Part shown: positions 30,201 through 40,575 of the stretch, in pieces | Numbering within the stretch: the stretch's first letter is position 1 | Layout: every line of letters starts with the position of its first letter | Origin: Eutreptiella sp. 'Long Island Sound 2002' | Lineage: Eukaryota > Euglenozoa > Euglenophyceae > Eutreptiales > Eutreptiaceae | Assembly (NCBI GenBank): GCA_964036045.1 | Contig: OZ038401.1 | Location: 32,219,897 to 32,283,896 of the forward strand | Length of the DNA stretch: 64,000 bases | Reading direction: 5' to 3' | Position numbers and translations under genes: made by a program | The notes under the pieces: model-generated | Databases searched by the model: none | What the model was told of the DNA's origin: nothing | The model's input: the letters and a program-made list of their open reading frames with translations, nothing else

Positions 30201-32208
30201 AGCCTCTCTGGATGAAGTCACGGAGGATCTTCTCCATGGCCTCTTTCCTCTCGCCCCTCAGGGCGAACTCCCGGTGCCGATACACACGGGGGTCCTGCTT
30301 CAGTCGTATCTTGGCCTCGCCATACGGTCCACGCACTGGTGGAGGAAACACAGGCTTACCGCTGAAGAAGGTATCACCATACTTCTGCTTCAGCCTGGCC
30401 CTCAATGCCTGAATCTTGGGGCAATCATCGGACTCCGCCTTGGCTTTTCCGGGCACCTGGACCACGGAGCTTACTTGAGGGGTAGCTACTCCGCTCGCTT
30501 TCGGCTCAGGTGGTCTTCCCAGGTAGCCCAAAGGGCCATCTCTGGTCTTGCCTCGGAATAGATCGCCGTAGGTGGGTGGGTTACCCCCGATTGGCTCGTC
30601 CTGGCTGGATAGGTGGTCCAGCACCCTCTGCACGAAGGTGTTCCCGTCATAGGAACCAGAGACGATCGAGTCCACTTCCCACCAGGCTCTGTCCTGGCCC
30701 TTGCCCTCACGCTGGTTTCCCCAGTCGTGAAAGGGCTGATCCATATACCCCTGAACCAGATCCCACTCCTCTTCAGTGAGGGGGTCTTCCGATTCCGATT
30801 CCTCGATGTCAACAGGGGGAACCGCAAAGCATTGCCTCCATGGCTCTGCTATGATGCGGTTGACACAGACGAAGTCCGTGGTGTCGGCCTGATCAAGGCC
30901 CCCATCCACATAGTGGAATTCCGTTGGCCATCTCTGGGGTGGCATGGGGTGTCCCTTAGCGTCCTGATAGACACTCTCTCCAGCCGGTAGGACGACCTTG
31001 TTTAAGGTCATGTTGGTCAATGAGGCTACCCAATGTCGGGTACTTTCCTCCTCGGTGCATCCCATAGGAACAACCAGCACTGCCTTGGAGCGGTCCTTGC
31101 GAATCTTCGCTATCGCTCTTGGAATGTCCCAACGGGGGCAATGGATCCACATCAATCCCTGATGCGGACCCCAGTGCTTCTTCCACGCGGAGTCCTGGGC
31201 GCTCCAGTACTTCTCACAAACCCGAAGATGGGCGGAGGTTCTTGAAGAGAACGCATCCAGGGCCAGATCCGACGCTCCCAGGTCCGCGACCACTCGGTTC
31301 GCCACTTCCGGCATTACGCCGTACTCCTGGTTTGCTGGCCCAGTGGGCTCAGTGTCCAGCGCGGCCACTTCGAGCTGATTGCGTTCGGGGTGGATCCATT
31401 GGCATTCCACATGGTGCTCAAGTGACGAAAGCCACGAGTGTTGGTCGTCCTGGTACAGGGTCATGGAGGCCTGGGCCGGGAGGACGCCGGAGTCCGTGTC
31501 CATCATGAAGTCGTACCCTACGATCATGTCCCAGTCCATCTCGGCCTCGTAGAAGCGACCGTGCAGGAGGATTTCCTTGCCGAGGTCTGGGCGGCTCAGC
31601 TCACGATGGTTCACGAACTGCAGCCCAATGGCCGCTTCCTTCGTGCCACCCACCATGTACTGGCCGTTCGCCACCTTCAGCCTGACAGGTTTCCGACTGT
31701 CGGTCAGACACTCTGGCGGAAGTAGGCCAGCCTTGACCAAGCTGACTTGAGCTCCCGTGTCGACCAACACGTCGAAAACCTTTTCCACTTCCCCGCATAA
31801 GGCACGGACCTTAAGATGCAACTGCCGCTCGCGACCGACACGGCGCACGGCGTGCAAACTCAGGATCTCCGGCCGTTCCAGAAGCTCAACAAGCGACTGG
31901 TGCAGGTCGTGGACAATGGGCTCAGGCTGCCCATCTGCAGCATCCAGCTGCGGTCCGGGTGATCCTCCGATACTCTCGGATAGATCCTGTAGTACATCAA
32001 ACACATTCTTGGTCGCGAAGGACGGACGGGTGCAAGGGTTCGTGCCTTCACTTGCCCTCACCCCGCCTCCGCGACTGGGTGCTGGACCGGGCCTTCCGCC
32101 CGCGGCAGTCCCTTTGGGCTTATCGACTCCCGACTGGGATGGTTCGGCGCTTCCCACGTCACCATCCTGCGACCGCCCTAGCTGGGGCCCTTGGCTGCAG
32201 GGGCTCCG
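27226..32208 (-). CDS. pol: Element B Pol: protease, DIRS/Dam-like domain, RT, RNase H, integrase, chromodomain
   Basis: Open from the gag TAG (32209-32211) to 27226. From the GTG at 32157 it has 1,643 residues. Retropepsin VLVDTGAQVSLV is near residue 130. A methyltransferase-like module follows at about 295-420 with LALDAFSSR, MWIHCPRWD (near 340, where NPPF-type motifs stand in relatives) and AVLVVPMG. RT has LVVDYRGLN, MPMGVTNGNAAFQ and the active site FVDD (near 776). RNase H has LRTDASDYA, REKEAYAI, TDHQSLQ and VADCLSR. The integrase HHCC finger (HHHMLHPG, CSVCQAC) starts near 1206, with D near 1272, D in CSDRGPQF and E in GRAEVAG. The chromodomain near 1566 starts YTVEKILAQR and ends TWEPVSSF. 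All catalytic residues of RT, RNase H and integrase look intact. Confidence 0.93.
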   Translation of the reverse strand, partial: RSPCSQGPQLGRSQDGDVGSAEPSQSGVDKPKGTAAGGRPGPAPSRGGGVRASEGTNPCTRPSFATKNVFDVLQDLSESIGGSPGPQLDAADGQPEPIVHDLHQSLVELLERPEILSLHAVRRVGRERQLHLKVRALCGEVEKVFDVLVDTGAQVSLVKAGLLPPECLTDSRKPVRLKVANGQYMVGGTKEAAIGLQFVNHRELSRPDLGKEILLHGRFYEAEMDWDMIVGYDFMMDTDSGVLPAQASMTLYQDDQHSWLSSLEHHVECQWIHPERNQLEVAALDTEPTGPANQEYGVMPEVANRVVADLGASDLALDAFSSRTSAHLRVCEKYWSAQDSAWKKHWGPHQGLMWIHCPRWDIPRAIAKIRKDRSKAVLVVPMGCTEEESTRHWVASLTNMTLNKVVLPAGESVYQDAKGHPMPPQRWPTEFHYVDGGLDQADTTDFVCVNRIIAEPWRQCFAVPPVDIEESESEDPLTEEEWDLVQGYMDQPFHDWGNQREGKGQDRAWWEVDSIVSGSYDGNTFVQRVLDHLSSQDEPIGGNPPTYGDLFRGKTRDGPLGYLGRPPEPKASGVATPQVSSVVQVPGKAKAESDDCPKIQALRARLKQKYGDTFFSGKPVFPPPVRGPYGEAKIRLKQDPRVYRHREFALRGERKEAMEKILRDFIQRGWLEPCHPEWASPCFVVPKKVAGEWRLVVDYRGLNAQTQHDSYTLPLIEDMLQKQHRRRIFTVIDLKHGYHQMPLAEESRACTAMSTPLGPLQWKVMPMGVTNGNAAFQRMLENLLEPVRDCADPFVDDVIIASGDPSMSYEELLEAHERDVTRVLDLLVRHKLTGSSDKATIAVSEVVFAGHVVGNGQRKPIPGKVAAIEHWEKPKTVSELRAYLGFCNYYSGYIKMYAEYAAPMTTMLKGNREETKKGSKKALVWTAESDRAFEGMKRALLSAVGLHLVDPDRGFVLRTDASDYAIGAVLEQVLDDGRHVPVAFWSRVLAEGQRRTWTPREKEAYAIVMALRKWAGYIALHPVSVCTDHQSLQSWHKEHVDTPSGPASRRARWHETLAKFDLTVVYIPGRDNTVADCLSRWAYPASKGMTDISAHGDEAETAEAKRIIEMERLMEEEGAKCFVVMAADAPLASRVSRAVSVLAPEGAESDKHLFPESCLQDDCTDDYAKSEAFAAEYRAVTDPDDGQKWPKGLTEEDGKLYRNGKLLVPESRVLELCEAWHHHMLHPGVKKQALDMQRRFEIDHIVLYTAIKKVRKGCSVCQACNPDNRNVKGEAQWTPVPDQPMESVAMDVFSMPEVHIGKETFDCVVLCVDRHSGYVVAVPARKKGLLAKEVAVMMIRHWLTVFDIPRTICSDRGPQFTGGWFKAMCSLMGIRHAKSVAYLSRSNGRAEVAGRQLFEKLRKIHITNPRRNWFEEMWPALKAHHDTPTPGGLSPHQILFGRDPLGRGLPLSGDGMAMDAKEFFARQEQTARDIRQQLEKEHAERQKSAPSSTAQKFRVGDPVWVIRPRPMGTQRTKTWFTPGEVVRRIGEDTYRIKVGHGQFRERHESQLRVREPDLRGQHVSLSYAAHEADSDDDYAEQDDYTVEKILAQRPKASAPGGLEFKVRWRGYGPSHDTWEPVSSFVPRVNTPFMEYIRKHKTKIHVSDLAALTRAIAARGA

Positions 32209-32211
32209 CTA
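32209..32211 (-). other. In-frame TAG between element B gag and pol (TAG CGG)
   Basis: Reading upstream from the pol GTG at 32157, every codon is open back to TAG at 32209-32211. On the other side the frame continues as the gag tail (DAP TAG CGG AGC). So gag and pol share a frame separated by one stop, as in elements A and C. The base after the stop is C, as in the element A TGA CGG. Confidence 0.6.
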
Positions 32212-35200
32212 GGGGGCGTCGGTTGTGGAGGAAGGGGTGTTCTCCTCCGCATCAACCTCGTTGACGCCCTTCTTCCTTCTTTCGCTGCGAGTAGGCTTCT
32301 TGTCCTTGTCCTTGTTCTGGTTTTTCTAGTTGTTCTCCTTGTTCTTGTTGTCCGACCTGGGGACCCAGTTCCTCTTGATCTCCTGGATCTCCTTGGCCAA
32401 CTCAGTCCCCTGCGACACCAGCTTGGAGAGCTCGTCCCTGTCCACCTCCACCTTGGCTTCCCAGATACCCGCGGGCGCACGCTTCTTCGACCCGTGCGCC
32501 TTCTTGTAAGCCTCCGTGTCGGCCTTGTGGACGGGGCATGTTCGGTGGTCATGGTTGAAGCCTCGCTTCCTCCCATAACACACGAAACAGCCCTGAGGGT
32601 GAGCTCGTATGAACTCCCCAAAGGACAGCGGAGGGTCGCCAATGCGGCGAGGGTCCCTCTTCTCCTGCTTCCTCCAACCCTGCTGCAGGGGCTTCCAGTT
32701 TCCCGGGTTTGCTCCCCGCGATCAGGTTCTTGGCCACGAAGGCACAAACGGCCACCTCGGCGGGCTCATCGTCGTCGTCATCGTCGACGAGAGTCTCATC
32801 GCCGCCGGCTCCCGCTGGGTTCGTGGCAGCTTCCCCGCCAGGTCCCACGCCAACGTAGTTGACGTCGCGGTCGCCGGGCCTCAACCCGCGGGTGTGGGGG
32901 AGGTTTCGGTACTCCTTGAGTACTTCCTCGCCAACCCACTCCAGGATCTCGTCGCAGCTCATCCGCGCCGGGATGGCCTGCAGACGGATGGTCTGGCCGC
33001 TCAACTCACACTCGTCAAGGCGCCACATCGCGGTCTTCTCGCGATCGCCCGAGACGGTGATGAGGAGAGCGTTCCGCAGGGGGTGCCGTTTGACATCCCG
33101 GGCCACGTTCTTCCTCGTCCAAGCCACCACGTTGATATGATACTCTTTGGGGAGCATCATCTTGACCGTGTGGTTGGACTTGGCCCTCTTGGATTCCTCC
33201 TTGGTGACCCTCTTGATCCATGCTTCCGGCAGCATGGAGAGCAGGCGAGCCTGCTCGTCACCCCCGTTCCAATCCTCCACGTTGCGGCGGGAGAGGGTGT
33301 ATTTCCCTCGGAAGTCACGCCAGTCCCGTAGGCGGATCTCCCGTCCATCATGCTCAAGCTTGATGGACTTCCACCGCTTGGCAGCCACCTGCGGAGCGAC
33401 CACCCGCTCCTGCTCGTTGAGCCACTTCTTGGCTTCCTTGAGGGTCTTGATTCTCCCCTCCTTGGTTGCCACGAAGTATAGCTCTCCGAGCACTTCCGGC
33501 AGGCGGTACCTGAACCGTCTGAAGACATATCTCTCCGCATCAGCGGGAGGCAGGTCTTCAGTGACGGTCAGCCCCCAATCGTCCAGCTTCTCCAAGAAGC
33601 GGTCGAGGTTGAGGGGGTTGCCATCGTACATGGGGGGCTTGATGTCCTTCAAGTCTTCCCACACGGCGGCATCCGCGGCCTTAGAGACCATGAACGCCGG
33701 CCGCGAGGTCGGCCGAGGTTCCCATCGGCCTCGCCCACGGACTCCCACGGCCGCCACGTCCATCTCCTCCATGGAATCCCTGTGGCTACGCCGCGGTTCC
33801 TCCATGTACGCTGAACCTAGATGTTCACGCCCTACTCCTTCCATGTACGCATCCTCATCACGGCGCCGGCGGCTGCGTTCAGCGGCCTCCTGTCGTACAC
33901 CACGCGGTGGGCTGATGTCGAACTCCTCCAGGTCCGGATCCAGGTCCTCACCTTCACCGACATCCCATTCCACGTCTCCTCTGGGGACCTCATCCCTGAG
34001 TCCACCATAACGTCCACCAGCCATTGGGATTGGCTCCAGGGCTGGTGCGGGGCGCCGGGGGCGTACCGGTGTCCGCGGTGGAGCACGGCGGTTGCGGTAC
34101 TCCGCGCTGAGCCACTCATCACGCCAATCCTCACTGCCACTGCCGGGCGGCCCGTGCTTGTTGCGGCGGCCCGCGCTGTGGTGAGAGGGGGCGGTGAGAG
34201 AGGGGGCACTGGCGCCGGGGCGACTCCTGGGGGCTCCGCCGGGGGCGTGGGGTCTGCCTGGACCTGGTCCGGGTCCCCAACCGTCGTCCGACGAGCCAGA
34301 CTCCAGGGGTGGGTGGTCGCTGCCGACGCTCCCACGGGCCTCCAGCGCGTCCAGCCTCTGCTGCAGGCCGCTGATGACCGTGTTCAGCTGCCTGGTCTCG
34401 GCCCTGGCGATGTCCAGCTCTCTCTGCGCGCGCGCGGCGACCTCGGAGATGCGAGTCATCTCGCCCTTGCCCGTGTCTACCTCGCGCTCGAGGAACTGGA
34501 CCCTCCTGCGGAGGTAGACAATCCACCGCCAGGTGGTATCCGGGTCGCCGTTCCCTGGTGGGTCGTCGGGGTCCCCAGGGGGTCCTCCAGGAGGGCGTCT
34601 GCCGGGTCCGCCCGGTCCAGGGGGTCCTCCCCCGCCCGGTGGTCCGCCTCCAGGGGGTCCACTTGGTGGGCGTCCTCCAGGGGGTCCTGGTGGTCCTCCG
34701 CCAGGGGGTCCCGGTGGGCCTCCGCCGGGTCGCCTCGGTGGGTCCGAGGATGGGCGCTTCTTCGTGATGCCGAAGTCCATGTCGTCATCCTCGTCCATGT
34801 CGCCCCACCTGGGCGTCTCGGTCTCGGAAGACTCCGAGCTCCGGTAGGGAGGAGGGAGATCCTCATCTTCACCTTCCGGTTCCATGGGGACGTCTCCGCC
34901 TCCTCCGCCCGTCCAAGCCACCACTTGGCGATGTCGGCGGCCTCGTTCATCCCCTGTCGCTGGACCGTCGCTGGCGGTGAAGAAGGGGTCACTGTCGTGG
35001 GGGTGTCCGCCCGCTGGCCTCCGTGGCCTCTCGGGGGTCTTCCCCTTGACCTTCCTCCGTCGATGAGCGGTGGGACCACTGCTCCCACTGCTGCCCGTGT
35101 CGGCCTCGTCCAGCGTCATCTTGGAGGAGGCGTCCCCTTCGAAAAGCTTTCGAAGGGTCTCCACTCGTGATCCTCCCGGGGGAGTCTCGCGGCGGAGTTT

Positions 35201-36541
35201 GGCCTCTGCCTCCTCCATTGCGGCGGCGGTGGCTGCGGCAGCCCGCACTTCGGCTTCCTCCCGAGCAGGAGCCGCCTCGGCTTCCCGGGCCTGCTGCAGC
35301 CGCGCCTTCTGAGCTTCCAACGCCGCCAGCTCCGCCTCCGTCTTGGCCTTCTCCTCAGCGACCTTCCGTCGCGCGGCCTCGATGGCGTCCTTCTTGGCGG
35401 CGTCTGCCTGGGCCTTGGCCGTCGCTTCGGCGTGGGCCCTTTCCTCCGCCTCCTTCTTTGCCCTCTCTTGGGCAAGCGCCTCTTCCAGCGCCCTCACCTT
35501 GGCCTCCCTGCAGGCAATGGCCTCCTGCGTCAGGCGGGCTTCCTCGTCGGCTGCCGCCAACTCACCGTTGACCTGGGCAGTCGCTGCCCCATGGGCGGCT
35601 ACGGCCGTGAGTCCGGCCGCAATGGCCGCCACGGTCTGGGCGTGGATGGCCATGCCATGCGCCCACTCCGCAGCCTCCTCCTGGGCGATGCCGACGGCGC
35701 CCTCCACGGCAGCGCTGTGCTGCCTGGCCCGTTGCCGGGCAACCCGAAGGTTGCAGGGCACCCCACAGGCGCGCTCACAGGCGCGCGCCACGTCCCTGTC
35801 GGGAGCGACGCTGCTGCTGGAGCTGGCCTGGTCGGCCGGCATCCTCCCGCGGTGGGCCGACTCCACGTCGCTGCTGGGGCCTGCTGGGGCCTGCTGGGGC
35901 CTCAGGAGCAGCGGACGGGGCTTGGCCTTGGTTTGCTTGGCGACTTGGATGTAGTCGCCAAGGGCCGTGGAGCCGGGGTGGTGAACGCCATTGGCCCGTT
36001 GGGGACTGGGGGCTGGGGTTCCGCCCTTGGCGCCCTGGGCGGCTTCGGCGGCCAGGGACTCCTGGTACTCCCGCCACTTCCGGTCCCGCTTCCTGTCCCC
36101 GGCGGACCGCTTCTCCTTCCCCGGAGACGCGCTGCTGCTGCCCTGCAGCCTGCGCTCGCTCCCCGGTTCCGGGAAGTTCTTTTCGATCATGTCCCACATG
36201 GAGACATTGATCGAGGCGCCCGACGGGTAGGCGTTGGGGTCCTCGTCCTCCTCAATCCTGTCGGGGCGCAGCCCTTCGCCGGGCCTGTCCGGCCGGGTCC
36301 AGGTCCTCCAGCGCCTCTGCTGGAAGCGGGAGGCGAACCCTTCTGCCCGCAGCCAGTCCTCCACGGCCTGCAGGCGGTCGGGGGCGATGTCCGTGCGGAG
36401 CCCGAAGCTCCGGGGCATGCCGCCTTCGCACTGGGGGTGGCTGTGGCGGTAGTGCTGGTCCCATACCAACCCACGCAGTAGGTGCGCTGCATGGGGGTGG
36501 GGCCGCGGCCACGTCCTGCCCGCTTCTTGCCAGTTTACCAT
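32209..36541 (-). CDS. gag: Element B Gag, very long, with a frame change and an internal TAG before the pol stop
   Basis: From the ATG at 36541, 1,330 codons run to a stop at 32549, but the zinc-knuckle region is read in the +1 frame. The switch lies near 32690-32715. After it the frame gives CFVCYGRKRGFNHDHRTC (Cys/His knuckle), a Lys-rich helix, a TAG at 32326-32328 in a Lys/Asn tail, and the final TAG at 32209-32211. The main part has an alanine/glutamate-rich coiled coil (about residues 330-460), a Gly/Pro-rich collagen-like stretch (about 610-690), a second short coiled coil, and a capsid-like region near 970-1150 (PPMYDGNPLNLDRFLEKLDDW). One extra base plus one nonsense change would explain the breaks. 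Programmed recoding is the alternative. Confidence 0.75.
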
Positions 36542-36953
36542 GGCAGCGGGGGGCGTAGTTAGTCTTGAGGTCCTTGGTGGTCACTCGTTGCGCTCAACGA
36601 ACTGGTGGTGGTTGTTGAGGCAGGTGCTGCAGCACTGGGCTGGGAGTGCGGCTGGTGCTGGTCAGCCGGTGGTTGTGGAGGTGGTTGACGCGGCCTTGCT
36701 GGTCGGCCGATGGGACTCGCTGATGCAGGAGTCCTGGTCAGTCCACTTCCTTCACGGTCGCGGCGCGGTCAGGGCGATGCTCTGGACGGCGCTGCTGGCT
36801 CCGTGACGAACTCGGCGCTGTCGCCCGGTGGCGCTGCGAGCCGCTGCGCTGCGCTGCGAGCTGCTGCGCTGCGCTGCGAGCTGCGAGCTGCGCCGCGCTG
36901 CTCGGGGTTGGTGGCCCCGAGTGGCACGCGAGGGCTAGGTAACCCCGCGGCGG
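36542..36953 (-). other. Element B 5' leader
   Basis: About 410 bases between the primer site and the gag ATG. It includes a short tandem of GCTGCGCTGCGAGCT units (about 36838-36898) able to form GC-rich structure. No gene is seen. Confidence 0.6.
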
Positions 36954-36964
36954 TGAAACGCTTT
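36954..36964 (-). other. Self-complementary primer binding site of element B
   Basis: Directly after the sense LTR end (GCGTCA) the sense strand reads AAAGCGTTTCA. This is the exact reverse complement of TGAAACGCTTT in the LTR (plus 37077-37087; also 22844-22854), 112 bases before the LTR end. It lacks the TGG start of a tRNA-type site. Tf1/sushi elements prime reverse transcription with an 11-nt 5' transcript end paired to such a site. Confidence 0.75.
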
Positions 36965-39900
36965 TGACGCGTTCCCGTGGGGGGCCGGCCACGGGACGCT
37001 GCGGTGACACGCACAGGTGAGCAGGCAGGCAAGGCACTACGCTCACAAGGGCATCAATACGCTCGTGTCATGTGACAAAGCGTTTCAGGATCCTTGCCAC
37101 TCTGCAACAAGGGAACGAAAGTATGTACAGCAACACATCAGGATATGTACACATGGGGTTAAGACTGGACTGGGGTAAGGGCATCACAGGACAATGGACA
37201 GTCAGTCCTAACTCGTATCCCAATCCCAGGTCCGACCCTCTCAGTGGATGGTGGGGGCGGGGGCTCAAACACAACCCATGCCCTGCTCAGTCCGGACCCT
37301 GAAACCCTGCCCATAACGGAGGTGTTCCGCCCAGCCACAAGCGAGTTCCTGGGAACCAAGGGGCTCCGAGGCCAATCGACAATGGCTCCCTATGCTCCCT
37401 TAACGGCAGGTCCCAACTCCTCTCTGAGCCAGAGATATGGCCCCGCCATTATCCCCTAGGAGTTGGTAGCTGAAAATGGGCTGTTTCAGCCCAAACTGGA
37501 ATTAGCTCAAAAATCTCCAAAATTGACCTCTCGTCCGGACCCGCCAGAGGTAGGGACGAGGTACCTGACCCCATGCCCTTCGAGTACGAACTCCCTGGAG
37601 CCCTCACCCAACCTGGTTCCCTCTGAGGTCCCGGCATCAGGGCAACACGGATTCATCAAGTGGGGTCATGATGCCAAAATCACCAAAAATGGCGTCATTC
37701 CCACGCGTGGCTCGCCCGGCCAGGGCAAGGCCAATGGCCCACAGGTTAGGAGGCAGGACCTAGGACTACTATCTGAGTGTACAACTTGAAATTAGGTCCG
37801 GGCTCCCTGTGGGCATGGAGAAATGGGGCCGCCAATTGACCACACGGAAGGGGGAAATTGGGGTCCCAAAATGGGGTCATTTTGGCTGCTCGAAATGAGC
37901 CAAAATTCGGGGTGCTCCCAATAGTATATCTCCACGCCGGCTTGGAGATCGGATTCGCCATTCCATACGCGATCCACCGAGAGTCCAACGAAGACTCCCA
38001 TGCCCTTGGCTCCCAAAGATCTCTATGCCACTTGGCGTGGTGTCAATCCCAATTGGGTCCACGAATGCCAAAATGGCAAAATTGCCCACACTCACTTTGG
38101 GCTAGCGCCTTAACGAAGGTTGCTCCGCTTCGCCCACCTGGTGTGTGAACCATGGGGACCAATATGCATAACACCCACGTCATATATGGTCCATTGGTCC
38201 ATGCGTCCGGCGTGCACGGGTAGGCTGAACATAGTGCACGACGGGCAGCAAAAGTGGAAAATTGCTCAAAATGGCCAAAAATGCGCACACTCATGGTTGG
38301 GGCAAATGAGGCACATGCCCGACTTGGACCGGAGTGTGCCATAGGATTGGTATCAAGTCATATGTGTCCAACATATCTTTTGGGCGTCGCCTAACTCCTC
38401 CGGTTTTGGGAATGGCAGGGTCGCCAAGTGAGCCCATGATTACGGATAGTCCCAAATTGCCAACATGGCGGCCACGGTGTGCCAAGCCCAAGAGGAGTTA
38501 TTCGCTGGGTCCAAGATATGTTGGGCACCGAAGTATGTACCCTCATAACATACTTGGGTCATGATGTCAATTGAGCGCAACGTTGAGATACACGGTCGCC
38601 ACTTGACATCATGACGGGCCAAAAACGGCAAAATTGGCACAAAGACACACAAAAGTGCATTGAAAGGTGCACAATTATATTATAGTATCTTCGGCTTGGA
38701 TCGTGCAATCAACTAATCCTTCTAAACACAATGACTTGACACCAATGACCTTCGATTCCACATATGTGCTCCACTTGGGGCGCCTTGAAAGGTTAAGAGC
38801 GCTACTTCCCAAGTGGGCACATGAAAATATGGAAAATTGCAAAACACACACCTTGCTCCCAACGCATCGCTTTGGGATCGCCACACAAGCTTCCCTTCAC
38901 GCAGGTTAGGCTTGCAATTGATTGTAGGGAGTATGGAGAAGGGGCTTGCACAATATGAGGTCCATTGGCGGGCTTGGCTTCGAGCGATGGACCCGCCAAA
39001 TGGGCACGCAACACAACACAAGGCACATACTCCATATTGCCCAAAAAGGTAGCTCCCCCCACGATATGTCATGCCCCTCCAAGGGCATAACTTTGTGTCA
39101 ATCGCTCATAGGAACTCAAGGAGAGTTCCTATGCAACACCAACACTCGCGCGCTACACTCGAAAGTTATCTTAACGCACGCAATATCATGGCCATAGAGT
39201 TACAACGCAAACTCTACCCTCTTGACCATGATCCATTACACTAGCGCGCACGTGTGGAGACGCAAGGCATATGATGCTTCCCAAATTACGTCGGGAGTAT
39301 TGTGAATACATCCCACGTTTCCTTATTGTCATTCCTCGCAAGCAACATGAGATATGACCTTCGCAAGTGGCCTCACGAATCAACTTTGTTTTGCCCATAT
39401 CTTTAAGACAAATGGAGGGCAGGATAAAAGGAAAGTTGATTCGTGCATAGGGAAGCACGTAGGTCCACTCGAAAGAGGTCAAATCAAGTGCGGGGATGTC
39501 GAAGTCGAAAATCCGATTTCGACATCCTGAAAAATTCGGATTAAGGTTGCGAGTGTAGAATGTGAAAATTGCGGATGCATCAACGCAATTCCTGAAGACT
39601 TTAGAGCCTTTGTCACGGATAGCGTTAAAATTTCCATTATAAACAGTTAAACTGGCGGTTACGGTAAAGTCGCGATCCAACCGCCAGCAGTCAAAACAGT
39701 GAGTATCAGAACGGAAGCGTAAAAACTGACGGAAACAATATGAAAATAAAACCCTGTTGATTCCTGATATTCTGATATATAAATCTCCGCTGGCGGTGCA
39801 TCGGTTGCCGATGCGGGGCTTTACGGCACGGAACACGCTCCCGCCGGGCTCGCACCGGGCGTCAACGGGCGCCTTCCGTACATGGGGTTAGTGGACCGGA

Positions 39901-39989
39901 GACCGGTCTTCCCTTCCGTACATGGGGTTAGTGGACCAGAGACCGGTTGTATGCCCTAACCTAGCCATGGGGTTCTGGGTACCGCTTCA
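36965..39989 (-). repeat. 5' LTR of element B
   Basis: 3,025 bp, matching 22732-25756 with a few substitutions (for example near 36994, 37195 and 37324). The right end GCTTCA is followed by the second GTAG target copy and A1 gag sequence. Confidence 0.93.
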
Positions 39990-40486
39990 GTAGTTGCCTC
40001 AGGAAACGCAGTGGTAGGTGGGCCCAAACCATAGGCAGGGTAGGTAGGCATACCAGTAAAGCCTGTGCCCTCTGCCATAGGCGGGTTTATTATGGGTGTG
40101 GATGTTGCAGCGGCTGGGTTTGGAATTGGGAGTGTGGTGGTTATAGGAGAGGGTGATGCGTGGAGGCCAGAAGCGCTTGGTGCGCCTTGGAAGGTAGGAT
40201 CATTCGTCAGGTCTTGCCCTTGGTCTTCTCCTTCGTCTGCTATGCTTTCTCCGGCATCCTTCTCGCTCTTCCTCTTTCTCTTCACAGGATGAGTGACCAC
40301 CTCCTCGACGGAGAGGGCCCGGAAGGCCGACTGCAGTCCTTCCAACGAATCCTCCGGCACGTCCACTGGCCCATGTAAGGGCTCCGAAGGTACAGCGCTA
40401 GGTCCAGGTCCAGGTTCACCAGGTGCTGGCCTTGCTGGTGCCGCAGGCGCTGTCTTCACGTCGGTGTCCTCTTTCTTTGTGTCCAT
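39990..40486 (-). pseudogene. gag: Element A1 gag, N-terminal part
   Basis: Starts at ATG 40486 with MDTKKEDTDV and follows A2 gag (EPLHGP, EDSLEGLQSAF, VKRKRK, GAPSASGL, GTGFTGMP) to EATT, where B interrupts. The frame continues at 22731. The open frame seen past the junction is element B LTR sequence and not gag. Confidence 0.9.
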
Positions 40487-40575
40487 CTTCGTTCGCCCTT
40501 CTGCTTATATATGACTGATCTCGGCGCACTGGTTGTACGGCACGGGGTACGCAGAGACAGTCTGCCTCTTGCTAC
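40487..40575 (-). other. Element A1 leader and primer site remnant
   Basis: Aligns with the A2 leader (9688-9785) in reverse complement, with diverged stretches. The primer site complement (CTGCCTCTTGCTAC, 40562-40575) ends exactly where element V is inserted, so V cut A1 between its LTR and its primer site. Confidence 0.75.

Larger units (their letters stand above)
22732..39989 (-). mobile_element. Element B: 17-kb Ty3/gypsy chromodomain retrotransposon with 3-kb LTRs
   Basis: Lies on the minus strand in A1 gag. LTRs at 22732-25756 and 36965-39989 are both 3,025 bp, with TG...CA ends and a few substitutions between them. The target duplication GTAG (22728-22731 and 39990-39993) is exact. 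In sense order: LTR, self-complementary primer site (36954-36964), leader, gag (36541 to 32209), TAG, pol (to 27226), 1.5-kb 3' region, purine tract (25757-25767) and LTR. Pol is open over 1,643 residues. Gag carries a frame change and an internal TAG. B is not closely related to A: RT, gag, LTR ends and priming all differ. Confidence 0.93.

Noticed and set aside
30149-30412. Large plus-strand frames inside 27226-36541 (for example 33821-35170 and 35432-36481)
   Set aside because: They are antisense shadows of the GC-rich gag and pol of element B, with no domains.
32697-32706. GGGAAAC near the gag frame change of element B as a -1 slippery heptamer
   Set aside because: The heptamer is not in the register needed for -1 slippage relative to the gag frame, and the downstream frame is +1 (or -2).
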